Assembly: GCF_014639075.1 (NCBI RefSeq)
Contig: NZ_BMFS01000001.1
Location: forward strand, 248,001 to 312,000
Direction of reading: 5' to 3'
Length of the DNA stretch: 64,000 nucleotides
From: Glycocaulis albus
GTDB taxonomy: Bacteria; Pseudomonadota; Alphaproteobacteria; Caulobacterales; Maricaulaceae
The stretch's first letter is position 1. Every line of letters begins with the position of its first letter. Below are positions 24,594 through 34,560 of the stretch, piece after piece. A program made the translations under genes and the position numbers. Below the pieces are notes generated by a model, which made no database searches, was not told the DNA's origin, and saw nothing but the letters and a program-made list of their open reading frames with translations.

Positions 24594-25087
24594 TGCAAGG
24601 CTCGCACGGGCAAGGCCTGTGGGATTTCTCCGTCACGCTCTATGCGCATGCGCCGGTGAAGGCGGCTACCCTGGCGCTCCAGGACGCCGGTCTGGACGTG
24701 AATATTGCCTTCTGGATTGTCTGGACGACAGGGCAGGGGCGTGATCCCGGGCCGATGCTCGATGATGCGGTGCGCGTCACTGCTGACTGGCATGCCCTCG
24801 CCACCGGGCCTTTGCGCGGTGTCCGTGATGCCTTGAAACACGTGCCGGCCCCCGTTCCAGCTGCACCGGCGCAGGCATTGCGCCAGCAGGTTCTCGATGC
24901 CGAGCTGGCAGCTGAAAACATCGCTCAGGCGCTGCTGGAAAAGCTCGAGACAGTGGGCCTGGCCTCGTCGTTTTCCTGGCCGGAACGGGCCCTTGCGGGG
25001 CTGGAGCTTTATGCCGCGCACGCGGGTAGCAGCGCACCCGTTATCCATTTCAAAGAAGCCATTTTCTCCGCGCTCGAAAAAGGGTAA
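24593..25087 (+). CDS. TIGR02444/DUF2390 family protein
   Basis: A 164-residue protein starting at ATG 24593 inside the ubiX stop (TGATG). The family pattern is visible: LWDFSVTLYAHAPVKAATLALQDAGLDVNIAFWIVWTT, then WHALATGPLRGVRDALKH and a helical C-terminus with AELAAENIAQALLEKL. The family is of unknown function, found in Proteobacteria. Translational coupling to ubiX suggests a link to quinone synthesis, which is only inference. Confidence 0.8.
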   Translation: MQGSHGQGLWDFSVTLYAHAPVKAATLALQDAGLDVNIAFWIVWTTGQGRDPGPMLDDAVRVTADWHALATGPLRGVRDALKHVPAPVPAAPAQALRQQVLDAELAAENIAQALLEKLETVGLASSFSWPERALAGLELYAAHAGSSAPVIHFKEAIFSALEKG

Positions 25088-25209
25088 TGTCCGCGCCCCG
25101 CAGACCGGGCTGGCCCCGGGCGGGAAACGGTCTTGTCCACGTCTTTGCAATCGTCACCTGCCTTGCCCGGCGGGCCGGTTGCATTCCAGAACAGGTGTAT
25201 TGGCTGAGA

Positions 25210-25419
25210 ATGTTCGGTGATCTGGACGAAGATGCGCTGATTGCCAAGCTGGCCGAGCTGCGCCGCGAACATCGCGCGCTGGACGCGGAAGTGCGCGCGG
25301 CGCAGGAGTGCGGAGTGGTCGATCAGCTCAAGCTGGTCCGGCTGAAACGCCGCAAGCTGATGCTCAAGGACATGATCTTCGCCATCGAAGACCAGCTCAA
25401 TCCCGACATCATCGCCTGA
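25210..25419 (+). CDS. DUF465 (YdcH-like) small protein, second copy
   Basis: The core protein begins at ATG 25210 (MFGDLDEDALIAKLAELRR) and has 69 residues. The sequence upstream in the same frame is not family-like. It shows a DUF465 hairpin: LAELRREHRALDAEVRAAQ, then LKLVRLKRRKLMLKDMIFAIED. The region shared with the copy at 23699-23869 is the LKRxKLxLKxxI helix. Expressed downstream of TIGR02444 on the same strand. The ribosome site is weak, so coupling to upstream translation is possible. Confidence 0.8.
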   Translation: MFGDLDEDALIAKLAELRREHRALDAEVRAAQECGVVDQLKLVRLKRRKLMLKDMIFAIEDQLNPDIIA

Positions 25420-25503
25420 CCATCAGTGCGGGCGAAAGCTCGACGCGGGCGGTTTGCCGCTTTAGCTTTCCGGCAAGGACAAGATTGCAGGGAGGCTAGA
25501 TCC

Positions 25504-27582
25504 ATGAGTTTGCGTCTCAGACACCGCCTGGCGGCGGCCGTGCTCGCCAGTGCCTTCATCGCCGTGCCGGCTGTGCATGTGCCCGCGCTGGCGCAGGAGC
25601 AGGAGCAGGAAGAGGCCAGAAGCGTTTCCATCAATGATCTGTTTGCGCTGCGTCAGGCCGGTCAGGTCATGATTGCACCTGATGGCGGTGCGGTTGTGTT
25701 CACTGTTTCGGTGCCGCGCGATATCCGCGCGGGCGACAGTGACGGGGCGCCGTCGCTTCACCTTTATGCGGCGGACTCACCGGGCGCTGTGCGGGCACTG
25801 GTCGCGGGTGAAGATACGGTCAGCGGTGTCGCGCTGCATCCTGATGGCGAGAGCGTCACCTTCATGGCGCGCCGGGAAGGTGATGAGCGTCCGGCCCTTT
25901 ACCGCATCGCCCTGGCGGGTGGCGAGCCGGAGCGCCTCTATCACCCGGACACCGCCATGCAGGGCTATACGGTGTCTGCTGACGGGCGCTGGGTCTATTT
26001 CATCGGCCGTGACCCGGATCAGCCGGATGACAGCGCGCTGCGCGAGCGCGGCTTCCGGGCGAATGTCTACGAGGAAAACCAGCCGTTTTCCCATGTCTGG
26101 CGGGCAGGCCTGGGTGATAATGAGCGCGCAGCTGAAGCGCTGGACCTGACCGGTCACGCTTCGGCCATCGAGCTGAGCGCGGATGGTTCGCGTCTTGCCG
26201 TCACACTGGCGCCGACGCCGTCCGTGGACGATTCCATGATGGAACAGCGCTGGACCATCGTCGACACGCAGAGCGGCGATGTGATCAGCACCATCCAGAC
26301 GCCGGGCAAGCTGGGCATGGGCCGCTTCTCGCCTGACGGATCGCAATTTGCCTTTCTGGCTGCGATCAACCGTTCTGACGCGACGGCGGGCACGATCCAT
26401 GTCGCGGATGTCCAGACCGGCGAGTACGTACAGGTGGCGGCCGATGCCGAGCAGCATATCCGCAGCTTTGAATGGCATGACGGGCAGGTTTTCGCGCTCG
26501 CCCATGTGCGTCAGGACAGTGCCTGGGTGACCTACACGCCTGAAGGCGGAGAAGTCTCGCGCGAAGCCCATGGCGGCTATGTCGCCCATTCGCTGAGCCT
26601 GGATGCCGATGGCGGGCATATCGCGTTCGTCGCCGACAGCCCGGCCCATCCGCGTGACGTGTATGTGGCCCGTCCGGGCGAGGCTCCGGCGCGCTGGGCC
26701 GACCTCAATCCGTGGCTGGCGAACCGCACGCTGGGCGATCAGCGCGTGGTGCGCTGGACGGCGCGTGACGGTGTCGAGGTTGAAGGCGTGCTCATCACCC
26801 CGCAAGGCGAGGCGCCCGAAAACGGCTGGCCGATGATCACCGTGGTCCATGGCGGGCCGGAAGCGCACGATCATAATGGCTGGCTTACCGGCTATTCGCG
26901 GCCCGGCCATATCGGCGCCGGCGAGGGCTTCGCCGTCTTCTACCCGAACTATCGCGGCTCTACCGGGCGCGGCTTTGCCTTCATCGAGTTGGACCATCTC
27001 AACCCGCCGGGCGAGGAGTTCGAGGATATTGTTGATGGCGTCGGCTATCTCGCCAATGAAGGCCTGATCGACCCGGCCCGCGTCGGCATTACGGGCGGCT
27101 CCTATGGCGGGTTTGCGTCTGCCTGGGGCGCGACCGTTGCCAGCGAGCATTTTGCCGCCTCGGTGCCGTTCGTGGCGCTGACCGATCTGGTGTCCTTCAT
27201 GGGCAATACCGACATTCCGGTCGAAATGGTCGATGTCCACTTCATCCACTATCCGTGGGAGAACTGGGAGTGGTATTTCGAGCACTCACCGATCATGAAC
27301 GCGCACGGCTCGACGACGCCGACGCTGGTCATGCATGGCGAGGTGGACACACGGGTTGCGCCCTCGCAGGGCTATATCCTCTACCGCTATCTCAAGCTGG
27401 CGGGCGAGGCGCCGGTGCGCCTTGTCACCTATCCGGGTGAGGGTCATGGCCTGCGCAATGCGGCGGCGCAGTTTGACTACGCCCACAGGCTGATGGGCTG
27501 GATGCGCCATTACCTGCAAGGGCCGGGCGGCGAAATCCCGTCTTCGGAGCTCGACTACGACGCGCTTCTGGCTGCTGACTAG
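25504..27582 (+). CDS. S9 family (prolyl oligopeptidase-like) serine peptidase, exported
   Basis: The start at ATG 25504 has GGAGG eight bases upstream and gives 692 residues beginning with a signal peptide (LRHRLAAAVLASAFIAVPAV). A seven-bladed propeller-like region spans ~40-430 (APDGGAVVF, SADGRWVYF, SPDGSQFAF), followed by an alpha/beta hydrolase with GGSYGG (Ser533), GEVDTRV (Asp615) and GEGHGL (His648). It is a second exported S9 enzyme in the window but is only distantly related to the one at 640-2562. It probably degrades dipeptides or acyl-peptides in the periplasm. Confidence 0.9.
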   Translation: MSLRLRHRLAAAVLASAFIAVPAVHVPALAQEQEQEEARSVSINDLFALRQAGQVMIAPDGGAVVFTVSVPRDIRAGDSDGAPSLHLYAADSPGAVRALVAGEDTVSGVALHPDGESVTFMARREGDERPALYRIALAGGEPERLYHPDTAMQGYTVSADGRWVYFIGRDPDQPDDSALRERGFRANVYEENQPFSHVWRAGLGDNERAAEALDLTGHASAIELSADGSRLAVTLAPTPSVDDSMMEQRWTIVDTQSGDVISTIQTPGKLGMGRFSPDGSQFAFLAAINRSDATAGTIHVADVQTGEYVQVAADAEQHIRSFEWHDGQVFALAHVRQDSAWVTYTPEGGEVSREAHGGYVAHSLSLDADGGHIAFVADSPAHPRDVYVARPGEAPARWADLNPWLANRTLGDQRVVRWTARDGVEVEGVLITPQGEAPENGWPMITVVHGGPEAHDHNGWLTGYSRPGHIGAGEGFAVFYPNYRGSTGRGFAFIELDHLNPPGEEFEDIVDGVGYLANEGLIDPARVGITGGSYGGFASAWGATVASEHFAASVPFVALTDLVSFMGNTDIPVEMVDVHFIHYPWENWEWYFEHSPIMNAHGSTTPTLVMHGEVDTRVAPSQGYILYRYLKLAGEAPVRLVTYPGEGHGLRNAAAQFDYAHRLMGWMRHYLQGPGGEIPSSELDYDALLAAD

Positions 27583-27600
27583 CCAGAGCCGCCAATGTTT

Positions 27601-27640
27601 CCTGCCGCCGCGCGTCTCCGAACGGGCGGTGGCAGGCATT
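27601..27640 (+). terminator. Imperfect hairpin terminator after the S9 gene
   Basis: CCTGCCGCCG at 27601 pairs with GGCGGTGGCAGG ending at 27636 through about ten to eleven base pairs with a wobble, and is followed by CATTTT. It precedes an SDR gene on the same strand. Confidence 0.6.
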
Positions 27641-27665
27641 TTCATAATCATATGAGGACCGGAAC

Positions 27666-28442
27666 ATGACCGAGACGGATTTGCGCGTGGACGGCAAGGT
27701 GGCACTGATTGCAGGCGCCAGCCGTGGCATTGGCGAGGCGGCGGCCAAGCGCCTTGCGCGTAACGGGGCCATCGTGATCGCGGCAAGCCGCAAGGTGGAA
27801 GACTGCGAGCGCGTAGCCTCGGAAATCCGCGAGGCGGGCGGCAAGGCGCGCGCCATGACGCTGCATCTGGGCAGCGCGGGAGACCGCAAGGCGGCGCTGG
27901 AGGCCATCCGCAAGGAAGAAGGCCGGCTCGACATCCTCGTCAATAACGGCGCGACCAGCCCGTATTTCGGCCCCGTTGAAGACACGCCCGAAGACGCCTT
28001 TGACAAGACGTTCGACGTCAATGTGAAGGGGCCGTTCTTCCTCTCCACCGGCGCGATCCACATGATGAAAGAGACAGGCGGCGGCTCGATCGTCAATGTC
28101 GCCTCGGTCAACGGTCTGCGCCCCGGCTTCTTCCAGGGCGTGTATTCGATCACCAAGGCGTCGGTGATCTCGATGACGCAGGTGCTCGCCCAGGAGGCGG
28201 GCGGCCACAAGATCCGCGTCAACGCGCTCTGCCCGGGCCTCACCGAGACCAAGCTCGCGAGCGCGCTCACCTCCAATCCCGGCCTGGACGACATGATGAA
28301 GCGCAATTTCTCGCTGCAGCGCGTCGGCCAGCCCGAGGACATGGCCGCCGCCATCCATTTCCTTGCGAGCGATGCCTCCAGCTATATGACCGGCCAGTGC
28401 CTTGTTGTCGATGGCGGGATCATGGGCAGGGGGCCGTTGTAG
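27666..28442 (+). CDS. SDR family oxidoreductase
   Basis: A 258-residue short-chain dehydrogenase: cofactor loop AGASRGIGEAAA, a basic residue after strand 2 (ASRK) suggesting NADPH, NNGATSPYFGP, catalytic NVASVNG and the YSITK motif, then IRVNALCPGLTETK and the C-terminal GQCLVVDGG. It follows a terminator and precedes a palindromic repeat, so it may form a single-gene unit. Substrate unknown. Confidence 0.88.
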   Translation: MTETDLRVDGKVALIAGASRGIGEAAAKRLARNGAIVIAASRKVEDCERVASEIREAGGKARAMTLHLGSAGDRKAALEAIRKEEGRLDILVNNGATSPYFGPVEDTPEDAFDKTFDVNVKGPFFLSTGAIHMMKETGGGSIVNVASVNGLRPGFFQGVYSITKASVISMTQVLAQEAGGHKIRVNALCPGLTETKLASALTSNPGLDDMMKRNFSLQRVGQPEDMAAAIHFLASDASSYMTGQCLVVDGGIMGRGPL

Positions 28443-28454
28443 AGGCAAATTAGC

Positions 28455-28575
28455 TTTCTCCCCCGTTTGCGGGGGAGTGGCCCGAAGGGCCGAGGGGGGA
28501 TTGTTCTGAAAAAGCTCCCCTCCGTCAGCTTCGCTGACACCTCCCGCGTAAACGACGGGGAAGGAAACAAGGAGC
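28455..28575. repeat. Palindromic intergenic repeat
   Basis: Three hairpins in tandem: 28458-28465 with 28470-28477 (CTCCCCCG, TTTG loop), 28479-28483 with 28487-28491 (GGCCC, GAA loop) and 28524-28529 with 28533-28538 (GTCAGC, TTC loop). This layout resembles dispersed repeats of the related genera. It lies between the SDR gene and kynB and carries no gene. Confidence 0.65.
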
Positions 28576-28593
28576 CGCAAGGCACGCAATACC

Positions 28594-29238
28594 ATGACCC
28601 GCATTATCGACATCTCCCCTGCCATCCGCCCCGGCCTGCCGGTCTGGCCGGGTGATACGCCGGTTCAGTTCCAGCGCACCTGGGACATGGGGAAAGGCTC
28701 GCCGGTCAATGTCTCGAAGCTGACCATTTCCACCCATACCGGTGCGCACGCGGATGCCCCTCTGCATTATAATGCCAAGGGCGAGGATGCCGGCGCGATG
28801 GCACTTGATGTCTTCATCGGGCCGTGCGTGGTTATCCATTGTCTTGACGAGGGTGAGCGGGTGAACGCCGATGTGCTGGCTGCGCGGCTGGAGGCGGTGT
28901 GCGGCGGCGATGTGCCCGGCCGCGTCCTGATCCGCACCTGCCACGTGGCGGCTCAAGATGCGTGGGACAGTGATTTCACGGCTATGGCGCCAGAGGCTAT
29001 CGATCTTCTCCATGCCCGCGGCGTGATGCTCGTCGGCACTGACGCGCCCTCGGTTGATCCGGAAACCTCAAAGACCATGGATGCCCACAAACGCGTGGCC
29101 GCGCATGACATGCGTATTCTGGAAGGGCTGGTGCTCGATGATGTGGCCGAAGGGCGCTACGAGCTGATAGCCCTGCCGCTGAAGCTCGCCGGGCTGGATG
29201 CAGCGCCGGTACGGGCGGTCTTGAGGGAATTGAGCTGA
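28594..29238 (+). CDS. kynB: Kynurenine formamidase (arylformamidase, cyclase family)
   Basis: A 214-residue metal-dependent hydrolase of the cyclase family. The signature [14 protein letters not shown] supplies the metal ligands, and [46 protein letters not shown] follow in the normal order. It converts N-formylkynurenine to kynurenine. The stop overlaps the kynU start (TGATG-type overlap at 29238), confirming an operon for tryptophan catabolism. Tryptophan 2,3-dioxygenase is not in the window. Confidence 0.93.
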   Translation: MTRIIDISPAIRPGLPVWPGDTPVQFQRTWDMGKGSPVNVSKLTISTHTGAHADAPLHYNAKGEDAGAMALDVFIGPCVVIHCLDEGERVNADVLAARLEAVCGGDVPGRVLIRTCHVAAQDAWDSDFTAMAPEAIDLLHARGVMLVGTDAPSVDPETSKTMDAHKRVAAHDMRILEGLVLDDVAEGRYELIALPLKLAGLDAAPVRAVLRELS

Positions 29239-30443
29239 TGCAACTGGATGATGCGCGCGCGCTGGACCGCAATGACCCGTTTGCCCAAACCGCCAGGCTG
29301 TTCGACCTGCCGCAGGGCGTGATCTATCTCGACGGCAATTCGCTGGGCCCGCCGCCGCGTCCGGCGCTCGATGCGCTGGCAAGGGCTGCGCAAGCAGAGT
29401 GGGGCCATGACCTCATTGCCTCATGGAACAGCGCCGACTGGATGGGCCTGCCGCTGCGCACCGGCGTGCGCATTGCCCGCCTGATCGGCGTTGACGAGGC
29501 CAGCGTGATCGCGGGCGATTCCGTGTCGGTCAATCTCTTCAAGCTGGCGGCTGGCCTTGTCATGGGCGGGGCCAAGGGCGTCGCGGTAGAACGCGGAGAT
29601 TTTCCGACTGACGGTTATGTGATGGAAGGGCTGGCGCGCCTGTCAGACTCCACTTTCACCTATATCGAGCCGGGCGCAGGCGTGGCCGGGCTGCTCGGCG
29701 GCGTGGATGTGCTGGTCAGGAGCGCGGTGCACTACAAGACCGCCGCCATTGTCGATATCGGGGCGGAAGAGCGCGAGGCTGCGCGGCTCGGCAAGACAAT
29801 CATCTGGGATCTGTCGCACGCGGCGGGCCTTGTTGACCTGCATCTGGAGCGTGATGGCGCCAAGTACGCCGTGGGCTGCGGCTACAAATATCTCAATGGC
29901 GGGCCGGGCGCGCCTGCCTTCATCTATTGTCACCGCGATGTGGTCGAAGAGTTTGCCCAGCCGCTATCAGGCTGGATGGGCCACGCCAGCCCGTTCGCCT
30001 TCAAGGACGGCTACAAGCCCGCTACAGGCGTTTCCCGCTTCGGTGCCGGCACACCCCCCATCCTCTCCATGAGCGCGCTCTACGGTGCGCTGGAGGCGTT
30101 TGAGGGCGTCGACATGGGGCACGTTGAAGCCAAGGCGCGCGCGCTGGGCGATACTTTCCTGGCGGCTATTGCGCCGCTCGGCCTTGAGACGATCTCGCCG
30201 CCATCGGCGCAGCGTGCCGGCCATGTCAGCCTTGTTCATGAGGACGGCTATGCCATCGTGCAGGCGATGATCGCCGAAGGCGTGATCGGGGATTTCCGGG
30301 AGCCTGACGTTATGCGTTTCGGCTTCGCGCCGCTCTACCTCACGCATGCGCAGGTCTTCCGCGCCGGCCAGATCATGGTGGATATCGTCCGGTCAGGCCG
30401 CTACCGCGAGCCGCGCTTTGCCAGACGCAACCCGGTGACTTGA
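29238..30443 (+). CDS. kynU: Kynureninase
   Basis: A 401-residue PLP enzyme with an aminotransferase fold. It starts inside the kynB stop. Family segments: YLDGNSLGPPPRPAL near the N-terminus, SADWMGLPLRTG, GDSVSVNLFKLAAG, WDLSHAAGLVDLHL (Asp/His of the PLP pocket), CGYKYLNGGPGAPAF (the PLP lysine) and GWMGHASPFAF. It cleaves kynurenine to anthranilate and alanine. Together with kynB it feeds anthranilate production or degradation; the later steps are not seen here. Confidence 0.94.
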   Translation: MQLDDARALDRNDPFAQTARLFDLPQGVIYLDGNSLGPPPRPALDALARAAQAEWGHDLIASWNSADWMGLPLRTGVRIARLIGVDEASVIAGDSVSVNLFKLAAGLVMGGAKGVAVERGDFPTDGYVMEGLARLSDSTFTYIEPGAGVAGLLGGVDVLVRSAVHYKTAAIVDIGAEEREAARLGKTIIWDLSHAAGLVDLHLERDGAKYAVGCGYKYLNGGPGAPAFIYCHRDVVEEFAQPLSGWMGHASPFAFKDGYKPATGVSRFGAGTPPILSMSALYGALEAFEGVDMGHVEAKARALGDTFLAAIAPLGLETISPPSAQRAGHVSLVHEDGYAIVQAMIAEGVIGDFREPDVMRFGFAPLYLTHAQVFRAGQIMVDIVRSGRYREPRFARRNPVT

Positions 30444-30507
30444 GACGGGCCGGCAGGCGGTCAGCCCTTGCCAAGCGCGTGCCTTTCAAGGGAAGCTTTA
30501 CGCCAGC

Positions 30508-31611
30508 ATGGACGCGTTCAAGGGGGCGATGATGGCGTGGATTATCCGGCTTGTGGCGGTTCTCTTTGGCCTGTTCGGGCTTGCCATATTGCTGCTGTTC
30601 GGGCCGGGTGCGCTCGATGCGCGCTATTTTAACCCGGCCCCGCCCGATCCCGCGCTGGAGGCGCTGTTTGCCGATCCGGTCGAGCCGGTGCTGACCGAAG
30701 AAGGGCTGCACGGGGCAGAGGATCTCGAACCCGGCCCGGACGGACGGCTCTATACCGGGCTTGCCGATGGCCGCATCATGGCGCGCGCGTCCGAGGGCGG
30801 CTGGGAGGAAGTGGCCCATACGGGCGGGCGGCCGCTGGGCCTTGCCTTCTCGCCGGACGGCGCCTTGCACGTTGCCGATGCGCTTCGCGGCCTGATCCGT
30901 CTTGATGAAGGCGGATGGACAGTGATCGATGAGCCGGGCGAGTTCCCGGCACTGGTCTTCACCGATGACCTGACCATTCTCGAGGACGGCACCATCATTC
31001 TTACCGATGCGTCGGGCCGCTACGGTTATGGCGAATACATGGAAAGCTTCTGGGAGGGCGAACAGACGGCGCGGATACTCGCCTACACGCCCGATGGCAC
31101 GCGCCGCGTGCTCGCCGATGATCTGGCCTTTGCCAACGGGGTCGCCCACGACCCGGACTCAGGCGATGTCTTCATTAATGAAACCTGGGCGCGTCAGGTC
31201 CATGTGCTTGATCCGGTCACCGGCAATCTGCGTATCCTGATCGATGGCCTGCCCGGCTATCCGGACAATATCCACTGGGATCCGGAAGAGAACTTGCTGT
31301 GGATCGCCATGCCCTCGCGGCACAGCGAACTGATGGAGTTCTTCCATCCGCGCCCGCTGCTCAAGCGCCTCATGCGCCGTTTTGCCGATGTGTTCGGTGA
31401 GCCGGAGCTGCCCGCCCGCCCGGTCATGGGGCTGGCTGTGAACCGGCTGGGCGAGCCGGTCCGCGTGCTCTACGGGCCGACGCGCGAGGGCGAGCTGGGC
31501 GCGACCACCGTGGTGCCGTGGCAAGGGCAGATATGGACGGGTGGGCTGGACCGGCCAACGGTCGACGCCTTCCCTGTGCCGCCGCGCCTTGATGAGACCG
31601 CAGAGGAATGA
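30508..31611 (+). CDS. Strictosidine-synthase-like / SMP-30-type beta-propeller, membrane-anchored
   Basis: A 367-residue protein with one transmembrane segment near residues 9-35 (IIRLVAVLFGLFGLAILLLF). ATG 30532 has a better ribosome site (AAGGGG) than ATG 30508, so the true N-terminus may be eight residues shorter. The rest has the six-bladed Str_synth layout seen in plant strictosidine synthase and animal APMAP: GAEDLEPGPDGRLYTGLADG, RPLGLAFSPDGALHVADA, LTILEDGTIILTDASGRY, LAFANGVAHDPDSGDVFINETWARQV, PGYPDNIHWDPEENLLWIAM. Family members are lactonases or paraoxonase-like hydrolases. The next SDR gene overlaps the stop by four bases, so they are co-expressed. Confidence 0.85.
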   Translation: MDAFKGAMMAWIIRLVAVLFGLFGLAILLLFGPGALDARYFNPAPPDPALEALFADPVEPVLTEEGLHGAEDLEPGPDGRLYTGLADGRIMARASEGGWEEVAHTGGRPLGLAFSPDGALHVADALRGLIRLDEGGWTVIDEPGEFPALVFTDDLTILEDGTIILTDASGRYGYGEYMESFWEGEQTARILAYTPDGTRRVLADDLAFANGVAHDPDSGDVFINETWARQVHVLDPVTGNLRILIDGLPGYPDNIHWDPEENLLWIAMPSRHSELMEFFHPRPLLKRLMRRFADVFGEPELPARPVMGLAVNRLGEPVRVLYGPTREGELGATTVVPWQGQIWTGGLDRPTVDAFPVPPRLDETAEE

Positions 31612-32390
31612 CTCGCATCCTCATCACGGGCGGGTCCAGCGGGATCGGTCTGGCGCTGACGCGCCGGGCGTTGGAACGCGGCTGGCAGGTTTCCTGGATC
31701 AGCCTTGATCCGGCGGAGATCAATAGTGCGCAAACCGCCCTGAATGGCGATTATCCTGATGCGGAGATTGATGCGCTGTGCGCCGACCTGACCGAAGCCG
31801 ATGCCCTGGAACGCATCACCAAATGGGTGAAGAAGACCGCCGCGCCGGACATTCTGGTCAATAATGCCGGGATCGGGTTTTTCGGCGCTTCGGCCAGCCT
31901 CGACCCGGCGCGCGAACAGGCCATGATCGCGCTCAATATCTCTGCCCTGCACGCCATGACGCGCGCCTTTGTTCCCATGATGGAGAAGGAGGGCGGGACC
32001 ATCGTCAACATCGCCTCCAATTCCGCTTTTCAGCCTGTGCCCTTCATGGCGGTCTATGCCGCCACAAAAGCTTTCGTGCGCCATTACTCGCTGGCGCTGG
32101 ACCGGGAGCTGAAAGAGGCGGGCTCGAGTGTGCGCGTGATGACCGTATGTCCGGCGGCCGTGAAGGACACGCCCTTCAAGGGCGCGGCGGGCATGGAGGG
32201 CTTGCGCACGTTTGACAGCTTCACCTCGACAACCGCAGACGAGGTGGCGCGTGACGTCATGCGCGGGCTGGACGGGCGCAAACGGTTTGTGGTGTCGGGT
32301 GCAAAAATGCGCGCGGCATACATTCTCACCAAGCTCGCACCGGCAGGGCTGGTGCAGGCCATTGTCCGGCGCGAGGTGGAGCGGGTCTAG
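31608..32390 (+). CDS. SDR family oxidoreductase
   Basis: A 260-residue short-chain dehydrogenase starting in the ATGA overlap with the propeller gene. Motifs: TGGSSGIGLAL, NNAGIGFFG, the catalytic NIASNSA and YAATK, then VRVMTVCPAAVKDTPF. A hydrophobic C-terminus (RAAYILTKLAPAGLVQAIV) suggests membrane association, as in the DltE-like group. Linked by translation coupling to the preceding lactonase-like protein; the shared substrate is unknown. Confidence 0.87.
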   Translation: MTRILITGGSSGIGLALTRRALERGWQVSWISLDPAEINSAQTALNGDYPDAEIDALCADLTEADALERITKWVKKTAAPDILVNNAGIGFFGASASLDPAREQAMIALNISALHAMTRAFVPMMEKEGGTIVNIASNSAFQPVPFMAVYAATKAFVRHYSLALDRELKEAGSSVRVMTVCPAAVKDTPFKGAAGMEGLRTFDSFTSTTADEVARDVMRGLDGRKRFVVSGAKMRAAYILTKLAPAGLVQAIVRREVERV

Positions 32391-32394
32391 AGCG

Positions 32395-33980
<1,586 letters not shown>

Positions 33981-34086
33981 GACTGCTTTCTTGGCCGGTT
34001 TGCGGCGGGCCTGCAAGGGGAAGGGGCTGCCCCGGCACGCGGCGGGGCTCTTGCTGCCGGCGCGATTGCGCGCCTTACTGCGCGCC

Positions 34087-34560
34087 ATGAAGGACAAGGC
34101 GATTCATCTGGACAGTATCGGAGCGACGCAGGTTCTGGGCCGGGCACTGGCCGGACTGGCCGTGCCGGGTGATGTCATCCTGCTGACCGGCTCGCTTGGT
34201 GCAGGCAAGACGACGCTGGCGCGCGCTTTTGTTGGCGAGATAGCGGGCGTGGAGGAGGTGCCCAGCCCCACCTACACGCTAGTGCAGGCCTATATCGCAC
34301 GCGCCGGGTTTGATGTGCTGCACGCCGATCTCTACCGGGTTGAGGATACTTCAGAACTGATCGAGCTGGGTCTTGAGGATGCCGCGCAAACCGGCGTGCT
34401 GATCATTGAATGGCCGGACCGGCTGGATGATCACTTGAGTGAAAACAGGCTGGAGATCAGGCTGGATTTTGAAGGCGCGGACGGGCAAGAGCACAGGCGG
34501 ATTGCGCGCCTCGCCGCGCATGGCAGCTGGGGGGAGCGCCTTGCCCGTATCCATGTCTGA
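34087..34560 (+). CDS. tsaE: tRNA threonylcarbamoyladenosine biosynthesis ATPase TsaE
   Basis: A 157-residue P-loop protein that starts at ATG 34087 (KDKAIHLDSIGATQVLGRAL). Walker A is GSLGAGKTTLARAF (Lys41), and the family segment VPSPTYTLVQAY, then DLYRVEDTSELIELGLED and IIEWPDRL follow. It helps TsaB/TsaD form t6A37 on ANN-decoding tRNAs. The last eight bases overlap the start of amgK, so it heads a long co-translated chain. Confidence 0.94.
   Translation: MKDKAIHLDSIGATQVLGRALAGLAVPGDVILLTGSLGAGKTTLARAFVGEIAGVEEVPSPTYTLVQAYIARAGFDVLHADLYRVEDTSELIELGLEDAAQTGVLIIEWPDRLDDHLSENRLEIRLDFEGADGQEHRRIARLAAHGSWGERLARIHV

Noticed and set aside
25777-27285. 502-codon minus-strand frame opposite the S9 peptidase gene
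   Set aside because: Shadow of the real gene; no domain, composition unlike a real protein.
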